Assembly: GCF_016909575.1 (NCBI RefSeq)
Contig: NZ_JAFBGA010000023.1
Location: 1-64,000, forward strand
Source: Streptomyces sp. HB132
GTDB taxonomy: Bacteria; Actinomycetota; Actinomycetes; Streptomycetales; Streptomycetaceae
DNA length: 64,000 nt
Direction: 5' to 3'
This document shows positions 9,271-18,033 of the stretch, piece by piece. Position 1 is the first letter of the stretch, and every line of letters begins with the position of its first letter. The translations under genes were made by a program, and so were the position numbers. The notes under the pieces are model-generated. The model saw only the letters and a program-made list of their open reading frames with translations. It did not search any database and was not told where the DNA came from.

Positions 9271-11262
9271 TCAGAAGGCCGCCCCCTCCTGTGACTCGGG
9301 ATCGAAGACAGCGGTCGGCCCGAACATCCGGGCGTGCTTGTCCGCCGCGAGGGCGAGCGTGCCGCTCTTGTCCCGAGCGGTCGCGACGTCGGCCAGCTGG
9401 TTGACCATCGCGGGTTTCGCCAGCTCCTGATCGCGCAGCTCGGGGGAACGGGACATCAGGACCATCGCCGTGGTGCTGTAGCCCAGCTTCGCCCAGGAGT
9501 CCCAGATCAAGTCGCGGTCCTGCTCCTGATTCGCGAAGAGCTCCTCGCGGCGAGGGTGCCTGCGTGCGGGGGCCAGGGCCCTGCTGTCGGCGTCGACGCG
9601 CAACCGGACCCGGCGGCCGGCGAGGTAGGCGACGGGGATTCCCTTGCGGATGGCGAAGTTCAGGGCTTGTGCCGCCGTGTCGGCCACCGGCTCGCCCTTG
9701 TCGTTCAGAGACGTGTTGCACACGATCGGGACCCCCGTGCCCAGCCGGAACGCCTCTATGGCGCGGTAGAGCAGGGGGTTCGTCTCCTGGTTCAACGTCT
9801 GACGCCGCGCCGAGTCGTCGAGATGAAGAATCGCTGGAACCAGGTCGCGCTTGGACTCGTGGACGTACGCCGTCTCGAGCATGTAGGGCGATGGCCAGGG
9901 ATCCTCGAACCACTCGCCGGTGTGTTCCTCCAGAACGATCGGAGCAACGGGACGCCACCACTGTCGGCTCTTGTACTCGTTCAACAGGTCCTTCGACCGA
10001 GACGAACGAGGATCGGCGAGGATGCTGCGATGGCCCAACGCTCTTGGGCCGATCTCGGCCGCCCCGTCCGCCCACACCAGTGGCCCATGGCTCAGGTCCT
10101 CGACGAACTGGGCGTCGGTGAAGTCCTGGACGTCCTCGACGAAGTCGTCGAAGTGCCGCAACGCGATTTCCACATCGGTCAGCTCGGATCCGTGGTACGG
10201 GCCGTTCAGACGGAAATTGCCGTCATGAATCTCGCCCGCGCCGAGGAGGCCGAGGAGGCCGAGCCCGAGCGCTTGACCGGAGTCATTGGCGCAGGGAGGG
10301 ACGAGAAGCCCCTTGAATCCGTATCGGCGAAGAAGGAAGGAGTTGGTCGGGCAGTTGAGAGCGAACCCCCCGCTCAGAGAAAGGTATGCCTCGCGCGGGT
10401 CCACCTCTCCCGAGCTGAGCAGCCGATCGACGTTTCGCACCATGACGAGCTCGCAAGCCGTCTGGACTATCTTCATGACGGCGGACTGCAGGTGCTCCTG
10501 CGCGGTGAAGCGGCTGTCCAGTTCCATCGACGGCAGTTGCGATTCAGCCGCACGTATGATGGCTTGAACGAACGGAAGCGTATCGATCAACGGTATGCGT
10601 CGGCCACCGAACAGCTGCAGTTCCTGCACCGCTGTGTCGATGTCGTAGGCGATTTCAGTGGTACACGCCGACGCCAGGGCCATCAGAGTACCCGGCTCCT
10701 TGCCGAATTCGGCTGAGGCGGCATCATAGATGGGAGCCGGTGACTCGACGGCTGTGAAGTCGACGTCGCCCTTGTCGGACACGCATCCCGCATACCAGTA
10801 TTTCTTGCCCGTCCGGTCGAGGCCGAAGTCGGGGCGACCGTCCACCGCCAGTCCGATGATGGTCTCACTTCGAAAGACTTCGGAGTCGAGAAGGAGGCCG
10901 CTGTAGAGGTGGGAAAGACTGTGCACCGGAAAGTCCTCGGCGCCCGCCGGCAACTTGATTTCCGAGTGATGCGGCAGGCCGGGCGTACCCCACGACGTGT
11001 TCACATCGTCCAAGGACAGTCCCTCGGCCGCGAGCAGTTCGGTCAGCACGCGATTGTATCGGTCCACGGTGAAGAGGGGCCAGTAGTGGTGCTTCTGTCC
11101 ACTGAAGCGCTCGAGTTCCCATATCCTGACCAGCTCGACCCGGGAGTCGCGACTGCGCCACAGTGCAATGTTCTGATCATGGCGCGGTGCGATTACTGAC
11201 AGACTGTCGGGTGCCGAAATATAGCTCGAGAGGAAGTACTTCGTATCTGGGCGCGCGGTCAC
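9271..11262 (-). CDS. Carbamoyltransferase (NodU/CmcH/TobZ family)
   Basis: This 663-residue enzyme is the usual length for O-carbamoyltransferases that move a carbamoyl group from carbamoyl phosphate via an adenylate to a hydroxyl group. The N-terminal Kae1-like domain carries HSLSHLYSG (near 114), matching the metal-binding HxxxH motif, and GLAVDGRPDFG. The C-terminal YrdC-like domain has the family signature EIGPRALGHRSILADPR (near 407). The GTG start has AAAGGGG seven bases upstream. Carbamoyltransferases of this family decorate zwittermicin, guadinomine-type products, tobramycin and cephamycin, so the pathway product is expected to carry a carbamate. The gene heads the minus-strand group that continues through the methyltransferase into the NRPS/PKS genes. 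Confidence 0.94.
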   Translation of the reverse strand: MTARPDTKYFLSSYISAPDSLSVIAPRHDQNIALWRSRDSRVELVRIWELERFSGQKHHYWPLFTVDRYNRVLTELLAAEGLSLDDVNTSWGTPGLPHHSEIKLPAGAEDFPVHSLSHLYSGLLLDSEVFRSETIIGLAVDGRPDFGLDRTGKKYWYAGCVSDKGDVDFTAVESPAPIYDAASAEFGKEPGTLMALASACTTEIAYDIDTAVQELQLFGGRRIPLIDTLPFVQAIIRAAESQLPSMELDSRFTAQEHLQSAVMKIVQTACELVMVRNVDRLLSSGEVDPREAYLSLSGGFALNCPTNSFLLRRYGFKGLLVPPCANDSGQALGLGLLGLLGAGEIHDGNFRLNGPYHGSELTDVEIALRHFDDFVEDVQDFTDAQFVEDLSHGPLVWADGAAEIGPRALGHRSILADPRSSRSKDLLNEYKSRQWWRPVAPIVLEEHTGEWFEDPWPSPYMLETAYVHESKRDLVPAILHLDDSARRQTLNQETNPLLYRAIEAFRLGTGVPIVCNTSLNDKGEPVADTAAQALNFAIRKGIPVAYLAGRRVRLRVDADSRALAPARRHPRREELFANQEQDRDLIWDSWAKLGYSTTAMVLMSRSPELRDQELAKPAMVNQLADVATARDKSGTLALAADKHARMFGPTAVFDPESQEGAAF

Positions 11263-12253
11263 GATTTCCCCTTTGACGGTCAGGCAGTGGCTACTGAATT
11301 TGGATTCGTGATGTCGGTGTCCCGCCGAGCCGGTCGTTCATGATCAGGCCGGTCCGGGTAAGGCGGCCATCGACCCGGTGCCGGCGGTACTCGCTCTTGG
11401 CGAGGGGCGCCGTGGAGGTCTTCGCCGGGTGGTCGTCATCGGCGGTCGCGAGGCGTCGATTCCGTGCGTGACCAGGGCGCACATGACTACGCGCAGATCG
11501 AGGCCCAAAGCGTGGGGGAGCAGCTTCGTGGCAAGTCGGACGGGCTCCCCGAGCGGCCGTGGGGCGCTTGGGCCCAGGGCCGGGCCCTCCTTCTTCCACA
11601 GCATGATCGCCCCCCCCGTCCCGTTCGTCGGCCCGGCTTCTGCCAGGGCCGACCATGGCGCTCGAGCAGCGCCCAGGCCCCCTCGGCACCTTGCTCACGC
11701 CGCTGTCGGCGCCGTCCCCTCCACCACCGTCCACGACGCACTCACCGGCGGCGCCGCAGTGATCTCCCCGTGGCTCCCCCTGCCCACCGCCCACGAAACG
11801 TTCCACGGCCCGCAGCCGGATCCGCCCCGCTGTCCTTGCCGGCATCGGCCGCCTGCCGGGCGAACAGCTACGGCATCGCGCTTCCGGACTCAGCGAGCGT
11901 CCCTTCTCAGGGCTCGGTGAGCACCTGCGCAGAAGCTCGATCATCGATGGCGCTTAATACCGTTGCTACCTTTGTCAGCCTCACGCAGTCAAGCATGTCG
12001 ACCGTAGCCACGGCAGGGCCACCGACAGCGGATTCGCCGCGTGGAGCCGTGGTCGAGCGGGAGGCGGAAGCGTTGTCGGCGCCGAATCCGTTCGATCCGC
12101 TGCTGCCATCACGCGCCGAAACGGGGGCGTCGATCAGGCACTGTCCCGAAGCGGGCACATTATCCCGAGGCGTCGGCAGGAGGGCATGCGAGGGAAACCG
12201 CGGCGGAGCGTCGGCTCCGCGCATTTCCGAGCCCGTTCGCCGTCGGTGCCCGA
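11263..12253. other. 990-bp region with no supported gene
   Basis: Open frames on both strands (for example 11291-11944 minus and 11464-12330 plus) give Arg/Pro/Gly-rich translations with no recognisable motif and no coding-like third-position bias that favours one frame. A short minus-strand stretch around 11450-11640 looks slightly protein-like (it contains NGTGGAIMLWKKEGP) and could be a remnant, but I cannot assign it. Confidence 0.5.
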
Positions 12254-12505
12254 TTACGTCTGAGCGACTCCTCTGCGATCCATTCGCTCTTCGACGAGCT
12301 GAATCAGATCACCGACGTTACCCACGGTGAACATGTCGACAACATCCAGATCGACATCAAATTTACTCTGAATTGCCACCATCAAGCGAAGCAGCGATAC
12401 GGAATCGGCTGTGAGGTCGTCAAAAGTACTGTCAGGTGAGACTTCGAGAGGAGCGAATTCCTCGGAAACCACCGACATCACGTCATCGGACTTTTCGTTC
12501 GACAT
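12254..12505 (-). CDS. Free-standing acyl/peptidyl carrier protein
   Basis: This 83-residue protein has the four-helix carrier-protein pattern, with the phosphopantetheine attachment Ser in TADSVSLLRLMVAI (DSxxLL). It is acidic, as expected for an ACP. ATG is preceded by GGGGAA at good spacing. It is distinct from the second free carrier protein at 23761, which has the NSLFAMQ motif of the dehydrogenase/ligase cassette. No dedicated loading enzyme is adjacent. The neighbours are a carbamoyltransferase 990 bp downstream and a divergent dioxygenase, so it could hold the substrate for hydroxylation, but this is inference from position only. Confidence 0.9.
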   Translation of the reverse strand: MSNEKSDDVMSVVSEEFAPLEVSPDSTFDDLTADSVSLLRLMVAIQSKFDVDLDVVDMFTVGNVGDLIQLVEERMDRRGVAQT

Positions 12506-12804
12506 TCCGTTTCCCCGTATCCAGTCTTATGTTCGAGGCCTATCGAGTTAAATGATGCTATTGCGCGGGATGAGTAGTGTCAAGACCTTGGCCTGGATTC
12601 GCGGGTGGCCATGGTACGGGCGTGAGGCATGAAAGGCGGTACGTGGGTTGATGTCCGTTTCGTGATCGAAACGTGCTCGACGAGTGAACCCCTTGAATTC
12701 CTCGGTAATGCACTGTTTGTCCTGTTCGGAAGGCTGTATTCCGCACGAAGCCTGGGGTAGGCTGCCGCCGATTCATCGCATAGCCACAATACCTGGGGGT
12801 ACTT
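12506..12804. promoter_or_regulatory. Divergent intergenic region between ACP and dioxygenase genes
   Basis: This 299-bp region separates two divergently read genes and is clearly more A/T-rich than its surroundings (for example around 12540-12570 and 12650-12740). It must hold promoters for both directions. TAGGCT near 12758 is a possible minus-10 toward the dioxygenase, but no convincing minus-35 accompanies it. Confidence 0.4.
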
Positions 12805-13737
12805 GTGTCAGAAATCAGCTTTCGGCCTCTCACACCAATTACCGGTGCGGAGGTGGAAGGTGTCGACCTCGCTGCCGCTCTGAAGCCGGACGTTGTTGCC
12901 GACCTGCGCGAGGCCCTGCTCCGCTACAAGGTTCTCGTTTTCCGCGAACAGCCGATGAACGACGCACAGCACGTCGCACTGACCGACGCCCTCGGCGGTG
13001 CCACCGCCGCCCATCCCATCGTGAACGGGCTGCGCGAAGAGCCTGCCGTGCTCCGAACCGCACTGTCGGAGGATCGACCGGGGTTGGCCCAGTCCGCGGG
13101 CGGCCTCGGTCTCCCCCTGGATGGGACCGCGCCCAGGCGTCTGCGCACCGAGTGGCATATCGACAGCACGTTCGTGGCCAATCCCACCTCCATCACCATC
13201 CTTCGCGGCGTGGAGATTCCCCCGACGGGCGGCGACACCCTCTTCGCCAATCTTGAAGCGCTCTACGCCGGCCTGTCGCCTTCCCTCCGGGGGTACCTCG
13301 ACACCCTGCAGGCCATCCACTCCCGGAACAACCCCGCGCGGACGCCCCGCTTCGACGGCAAGCCGGGAGGCCCCTTCGTCGCTCTCCACCCTCTGGTGCG
13401 CGTCCATCCCGAGACCGGGGTGCGGAGTCTGTTCGTCAGCGCCGTCTTCCTGCAGGCGATTCGTGGTCTCAAGCCCCGCGAGAGCACCGCCCTCCTCGAT
13501 TTCCTCCTCGACGAGCTCGCCGGGCGCGACGAGATCCATGCCCGGGTCCGCTGGGAGCAGGACACCCTGGTCATGTGGGACAACCGCGCCGTGGCCCATG
13601 CCGGACCGGTGGACGGTCTCATGTTCGACGAGGAGCGAATCGTCCATCGCACCACGGTCGTCGGCGACCTGCCGAGCGGGCCCGACGGCTTCGTCTCACG
13701 CTCCCTGAAGGGTGACTTGTTCGAAGCGCTCGTTTGA
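12805..13737 (+). CDS. TauD/TfdA-family Fe(II)/2-oxoglutarate dioxygenase
   Basis: This 310-residue protein covers the whole TauD fold. The iron ligands are seen as EWHIDSTF (HxD) and the distal His in WDNRAVAHAGP, and the 2-oxoglutarate-binding Arg is in RIVHRTTVVG. The region IPPTGGDTLFAN is also characteristic. Enzymes of this family hydroxylate amino acids, free or carrier-bound; the Asp beta-hydroxylases of the SyrP type belong here. Because an Asp-like A domain lies at 5.7-8.2 kb and a free carrier protein is divergent to it, Asp beta-hydroxylation is a reasonable but unproven role. The GTG start is preceded by GGGGG at about six bases. Confidence 0.92.
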   Translation: MSEISFRPLTPITGAEVEGVDLAAALKPDVVADLREALLRYKVLVFREQPMNDAQHVALTDALGGATAAHPIVNGLREEPAVLRTALSEDRPGLAQSAGGLGLPLDGTAPRRLRTEWHIDSTFVANPTSITILRGVEIPPTGGDTLFANLEALYAGLSPSLRGYLDTLQAIHSRNNPARTPRFDGKPGGPFVALHPLVRVHPETGVRSLFVSAVFLQAIRGLKPRESTALLDFLLDELAGRDEIHARVRWEQDTLVMWDNRAVAHAGPVDGLMFDEERIVHRTTVVGDLPSGPDGFVSRSLKGDLFEALV

Positions 13738-14729
13738 TCTCCACCGCCGGCCGAAACCATGAGGCAGGTCGACGCTCACCGATCGACCGCCGGGACGGTA
13801 CGGCGATCGGGGGGCTCGTGGCCCCGGTTCCCGGACGCACGGGTAGCCGACAGGCCGACCGGCCCGAGGTGGGGGCGGCCCACGGCGGGAGTGGCGTGAT
13901 CACCGGCGACCTCCCGCCCGGTACCCGGCCCGGAGGTCGAGAGGGCTCCTCGCGCGCCGCCGACGGGACCGCCCCTGGTCTGTTGTGCTGTGACGTGCCG
14001 TCCGGACGCCGTGCCCGGCGGCGGCGCGCGACATGCTCGCCGTCACGACGGAGTACGGCGCCTGACCGACGCCCGGGGCCATTTTTCGGGACAAGCTTTA
14101 CGGCCACATCGAGCCGGCCAAGGGGGACTCAATTCCTGCGGTTCTGCCGTCACCTGCGCGTCGCGCCCGGTATCCCAGCCGAATTCGAAGGCCCGTCGAT
14201 CTGCTCATCCGTGACGTGCGGATCTACTTCGCCGGCCTCTGGGTCACTGGCGACGCGGCACGAACGAGAAGGTGAACAGGCTCCCTCGTCGATACATCCC
14301 AGGAGTGCGCATCCACCACCACCGGATAACGGCGGGCTCCGGGTCGCGTATCTCACGCTCGTCAACTGGGCTCGCGGGAAACCTGGTTGCAGAGCGATTG
14401 CCGAATCTCATGGCGCACGTCCGCTATCGGTCCAGGAAGTCGATGTCGTGGCGACCGATTGACTCCGGGCGATATACGTCATTCCGCCGCGACCGACTTC
14501 TCCGCTCGGCCCCGATCGTGGCCGCGATCGGTAGGGCGGGGTGGCTGACGTCGGCCGTCCGGCCCGTGCGCGCAGCATGGCCCGCGGCAGGGCGGACATG
14601 GCCAACTCCCTTGCTGCGGCGACCGCCGGAGCCAGATTTTCGGGGGTTGACAGGGGGGATCTCCCGTAAGAATATGTGTCCCACAGTGGCTGAGCTATGC
14701 CGCCCACTTGGTATGCGGAATCGAGGTAG
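13738..14729. other. About 1-kb region with no supported gene; possible decayed coding fragment
   Basis: Several open frames cross this stretch but none has a recognisable domain. The best candidate is a plus-strand frame at about 14069-14275 that reads IFRDKLYGHIEPAKGDS and ends with a stop; its third-position G/C is visibly lower than that of real genes nearby, so it may be a gene remnant. A sigma-70-type promoter candidate lies at the right end. Confidence 0.45.
14647..14676 (+). promoter_or_regulatory. Possible promoter for the KS-relic/condensation operon
   Basis: A perfect TTGACA box at 14647-14652 is followed after 17-18 bases by GAATATG, a weak minus-10. It is correctly oriented for the NRPS operon that begins near 14.9 kb. 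The weak minus-10 keeps confidence low. Confidence 0.35.
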
Positions 14730-14924
14730 GTGTGTTCCTGCGCAGGGCGGCGCTCTGCCTGTCGAACGCCTGCGGAAGCCCTGTTCATTTCTTCCCGGTG
14801 GGACCCGTCGACCTTCACGATGCGTCACATGCGCGAACCTCGACGCCTGCTTGTTCTCTTCTTACTCGGTTCGCTCCCGCAGTGTGTCTGTCGCGAGCTG
14901 TTGATCTATGGATTGGTTGGCCAG

Positions 14925-16970
14925 GTGGAAGAATCCCGTGATGTCGCCGAAGACGTTGAAGAATTCTTCAGTGATGTCGCCGTAATCGACGTGGCGGAAC
15001 GTTTCCCGGGTGCGCCTGATTCCGATCAATTCTGGAAGTACCTTCGTGACGGCGTGAAGGCGGTAAGTCTCCTCTCTGACGAGGAGCTACGCGCAGCCGG
15101 CGTCTGCGAGGAAGAGCTCGCACGGCCGGAGCCCGCCGAACCCGTGACCCGACCGGAGGGGAACCGGGCCGTCGACTCTGCGCGGACCCCGTTCCACGTC
15201 CGGCGTGAACCGAACCTTTGGGACGTGCGGGACGCCCTGCGCCGCGCCGGCATCAGGTCTTGCGGCGCCGGGGAGGCCTACGCGCACATAGTCCTGGAGG
15301 GTGTCCACGCGTCCGCCGGACCGGCGTCCGCCCGCCCCTCCCGGATCCTCGTTCCCTCGGCGTGCACGCCGAGGGCCTCGAACCGGGTCACCGGCCGCCC
15401 GGCCGCGGAGCGGCTGAACCCGGCGACGGTGACGCCGACGACTGGCGAAGCCAGAGCGTCCAGCGCCTCTGACTCCCAGCGCACGACCGAGCGCTTCGAC
15501 GGCCGGAACGGCCAGAACGGCCAAGGCGGCGAGGGCGGCCAGAACGGCAAAGGCGGCGAGGGCGACCAGGGCGGCCAAGGCCGCGAGGGCGACCAGGGCG
15601 GGCAGGACGATCAGCCCTGGTTCGAGCTGTGGAACGTACAGCAGGGTCTGTGGGTCCAGCATCAACTGGGGGAGAGCCGGGCGGACTCGAACCTGCCGCT
15701 GTGGCATCACCTCCACGAAACGCTGGACGTCTCGGCCTTCCGCAAGGCCGTGTCCTTCCTGGTCGACCGGCACCAGGCGCTGAGGCTGTCCTTCCAGGAC
15801 ACCGCGGACGGCCCGCGCCAGCGCGTACTGCCCGTTCACGACCTCGACGTGCCGCTCGTCGACCTGACCGGCGCGGCCGACCCCGAGTCCGAGCTGGACC
15901 GGATCATCCGGATCGAGAACGCGACCGCCTTCGACGATCTCGGTACACCGCCGGTGCGGGTGAAGATCTACCGGCTTGCGTCCGATCACCACTGCGTCCT
16001 CGCGAACCTGCACCACATCATCTCGGACGGCACCAGCATGAGCATCTTCCTGCGCGAGCTGCTGCTCTCCTACCGGTCCTGCGCGGCGGGCGAAGAACCG
16101 CAGCTGGCACCGCTCCCGACGGCATTCGACACGTTCGTGCGGGGCCGGCAGCAATGGCTGTCGGGCGCGCAGAGCAAGTCCATGGAGGCGTACTGGCTCG
16201 ATCAGCTGGCCGCCCCGCTGCCGAGGCTGCGGATCGGCGACTACGACGCACCCGCGGACGACGTGGTGAACGAGACGCTCGAATTCGGTGTCGAGGCCGA
16301 GATCACCGAGGGCCTCAGAACACTCGCCAAGGAACTGCACGTCACGCTGCACATCCTGCTGCTCAGCGCGTTCGTGGTCGCACTGCGTGACCTGAGCTGC
16401 GACGACGACATCGTCGTGTGCGTCCCGTTCTTCGGCCGCGACACCAAGGACATGGAGGGAATGATCGGCAACTTCGTCAATCCGCTCCCCGTCCGAATGA
16501 AGATGACGGGCTCCGACGCCTTCGACGACGTCGTGCGCCGAGCCCGGAGCACGAGCATCGGCTCGTACGCGAACAGCCGCTACCCCTTCACCCGGCTGCT
16601 CGAGCAGGTCGAGGCAGAAGCCCGGCCCGGGCGGAACCCGGTCTTCTCGAGTGCCTTCCAGTTCACGCGTTTCCTGCCGCCCGCCAAGCAGACCTCGCAA
16701 CTCGACCTCTGCCTGTACGGCAAACCGGACGGCGAGCGGCTCAGCATGCGGTTCAACTACAACTCCCGGCGGCTCGCGAAGTCCGAGATCCAGGAGGTCC
16801 AGTCGGGCTTCCAGACCGTACTGCGGCAGATTCTCGACGACAGGGCGATCTCGCTGGACTCGCTGTCCGAACCACTGCGACAGGCGCGAAGGACGATGCA
16901 GGCCGCGCCGAGGAGCGGCCGCCGGCTGGGGACCCTGCGTGGCTCCCGGCCCACGACGCCGGACGCCTGA
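14925..16970 (+). CDS. Gutted ketosynthase remnant fused through a Gly-X-Y linker to a condensation domain
   Basis: The first part aligns with both ends of a KS but lacks its core. VAVIDVAERFPGAPDSDQFW matches the KS opening, and about 60 residues later TPFHVRREPNLW and RRAGIRSCGAGEAYAHIVLE match the KS closing segment (compare RRAGVSSFGLGGTNAHVILE at 4.4 kb). Roughly 330 residues with Cys and both His are missing. After a glycine-rich linker at 15501-15605 comes a full condensation domain with intact HHIISDG and FGRDTKDMEGMIGNFVNPLPV. The domain can therefore form amide bonds in trans, but has no A or T of its own. The start is uncertain: GTG 14925 begins the KS-like frame, while the frame stays open back to GTG 14730 through AT-leaning sequence containing a TTA codon. 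MbtH follows 36 nt downstream. Confidence 0.85.
   Translation: MEESRDVAEDVEEFFSDVAVIDVAERFPGAPDSDQFWKYLRDGVKAVSLLSDEELRAAGVCEEELARPEPAEPVTRPEGNRAVDSARTPFHVRREPNLWDVRDALRRAGIRSCGAGEAYAHIVLEGVHASAGPASARPSRILVPSACTPRASNRVTGRPAAERLNPATVTPTTGEARASSASDSQRTTERFDGRNGQNGQGGEGGQNGKGGEGDQGGQGREGDQGGQDDQPWFELWNVQQGLWVQHQLGESRADSNLPLWHHLHETLDVSAFRKAVSFLVDRHQALRLSFQDTADGPRQRVLPVHDLDVPLVDLTGAADPESELDRIIRIENATAFDDLGTPPVRVKIYRLASDHHCVLANLHHIISDGTSMSIFLRELLLSYRSCAAGEEPQLAPLPTAFDTFVRGRQQWLSGAQSKSMEAYWLDQLAAPLPRLRIGDYDAPADDVVNETLEFGVEAEITEGLRTLAKELHVTLHILLLSAFVVALRDLSCDDDIVVCVPFFGRDTKDMEGMIGNFVNPLPVRMKMTGSDAFDDVVRRARSTSIGSYANSRYPFTRLLEQVEAEARPGRNPVFSSAFQFTRFLPPAKQTSQLDLCLYGKPDGERLSMRFNYNSRRLAKSEIQEVQSGFQTVLRQILDDRAISLDSLSEPLRQARRTMQAAPRSGRRLGTLRGSRPTTPDA
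15501..15605 (+). repeat. Collagen-like Gly-X-Y tandem repeat encoding an interdomain linker
   Basis: About twelve consecutive three-residue units with Gly at fixed spacing (GRN, GQN, GQG, GEG, GQN, GKG, GEG, DQG, GQG, REG, DQG, GQ) are encoded by imperfect 9-nt repeats of the GGCCAGAAC/GGCGAGGGC type. It joins the ketosynthase relic to the condensation domain. Such repeats can change length by slippage. Confidence 0.85.
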
Positions 16971-17006
16971 ACCGGTGCCGGGCCACTTCACCGAAAGGAA
17001 GAACCC

Positions 17007-17222
17007 ATGGACGAGCAGCATGACGACGACGAGTACCTCGTGGTGATCAACTCCGAGGAGCAGTACTCCGTCTGGCCGTCCGGCCGCGATCTGCCCGGCG
17101 GCTGGCGGGACGCGGGCAAACAGGGTTCGAAGGAGGCATGCCTCGCGCACATCGACGAGGTCTGGACGGACATGCGTCCACTGACCCTGCGCCGGGCGAC
17201 GGCGGGCAAGACCGGCCGATGA
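17007..17222 (+). CDS. MbtH-like NRPS chaperone
   Basis: This 71-residue protein has the MbtH signature: [19 protein letters not shown] followed by [18 protein letters not shown]. MbtH proteins bind the large subdomain of A domains and are needed for folding or activity of many of them. AAAGGAAG lies about eight bases before ATG. Its TGA overlaps the ATG of the thioesterase gene as ATGA, so the two are coupled. It probably serves one or more of the three A domains in this cluster; the gene order does not say which. Confidence 0.96.
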   Translation: MDEQHDDDEYLVVINSEEQYSVWPSGRDLPGGWRDAGKQGSKEACLAHIDEVWTDMRPLTLRRATAGKTGR

Positions 17223-17977
17223 ACACGCTCGTCAGGCCACTCGCCAACCGGCCACAGGCGGACACGCGGCTGTTCTGCTTCCCGTACGCCGGGGGCGGCA
17301 TGTCGGCGTTCCGCGAATGGGGCGCGGCCCTGCCCGACGGAATCGAGCCGTGGGCGATCCAGTTGCCGGGCCGCGAGGACCGCCTCGGGGCAACGCCGCT
17401 CGACCGGATGGGTGCTGTGCTCAACGCACTGGTGCCCGCGATCATCCCCTATCTGGACCGTCCGTTCGCCTTCTTCGGGCACAGCATGGGCGGCCTGGTG
17501 GCATGGAGCCTCACCTGCTCGCTGCAGCGGATGGAAGCCGGCACACCCACCCGCTTGTTCGTCTCCGGTTGCGCACCGCCCCAGTCCAGGGACGCTGCCG
17601 CTCCGCAGTACCACGCGGGACCGGAGGGCGAGCTCGTCGAGAAGCTGCGTTCCTGGCAGGCCACACCGGAGGCGGTGCTGGCGGACCCGGAACTGATGAG
17701 CCTGCTGCTCCCGGTCATCCGCGCGGATCTCGCCGTCGTCGAGACCTACCGGTACACCGGCGCACCGCTCCTGAACTGCCCGGTCTCCGCGTTCGGCGGC
17801 ACCGAGGACGAGGCTGAGGGCAACGAGACGCTCTCGCGCTGGGGCGAGCTGACGGCCGGTGGATTCGACCTGCGGATGTTCAACGGCGACCACTTCTTCC
17901 TGCACTCCGCCCGTCCGGCCGTCCTCGCCGAAATCGCCCGCCTGCTGAGCCCGTCGGCGCAGCGAAGCGGCCGCTGA
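17219..17977 (+). CDS. Type II thioesterase
   Basis: This 252-residue alpha/beta hydrolase opens with [20 protein letters not shown] and has the nucleophile motif GHSMGG and the His in NGDHFFLHS, the standard layout of editing type II thioesterases that remove stalled or misprimed groups from carrier proteins. Its ATG overlaps the MbtH stop. A second thioesterase of the same subfamily, fused to a carrier protein, lies at 21626, and a type I TE ends the NRPS at 28686, so the cluster holds three thioesterases; this one is the most likely housekeeping editor. Confidence 0.95.
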   Translation: MNTLVRPLANRPQADTRLFCFPYAGGGMSAFREWGAALPDGIEPWAIQLPGREDRLGATPLDRMGAVLNALVPAIIPYLDRPFAFFGHSMGGLVAWSLTCSLQRMEAGTPTRLFVSGCAPPQSRDAAAPQYHAGPEGELVEKLRSWQATPEAVLADPELMSLLLPVIRADLAVVETYRYTGAPLLNCPVSAFGGTEDEAEGNETLSRWGELTAGGFDLRMFNGDHFFLHSARPAVLAEIARLLSPSAQRSGR

Positions 17978-18033
17978 ACGGCAGTTCTCCGTAAGAAATC
18001 CGTGCTTCCTATCGATGGAATGGGTGGAACAAC

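Noticed and set aside
11291-11944. Long minus-strand open frame between the carbamoyltransferase and ACP genes
   Set aside because: Gly/Arg-rich translation with no motif; competing frames on the other strand are as long. Considered as a transposase remnant but no transposase motif could be found.
14069-14275. Protein-like fragment IFRDKLYGHIEPAKGDS with a clean stop
   Set aside because: No start or upstream continuation, third-position G/C below that of local genes, and no family I can name. A decayed gene is possible but unsupported.
14730-14924. Upstream in-frame start for the KS-relic/condensation gene
   Set aside because: The extra 65 residues have low third-position G/C and a TTA codon and match nothing; the KS-like frame begins after GTG 14925. 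The start nevertheless remains uncertain.
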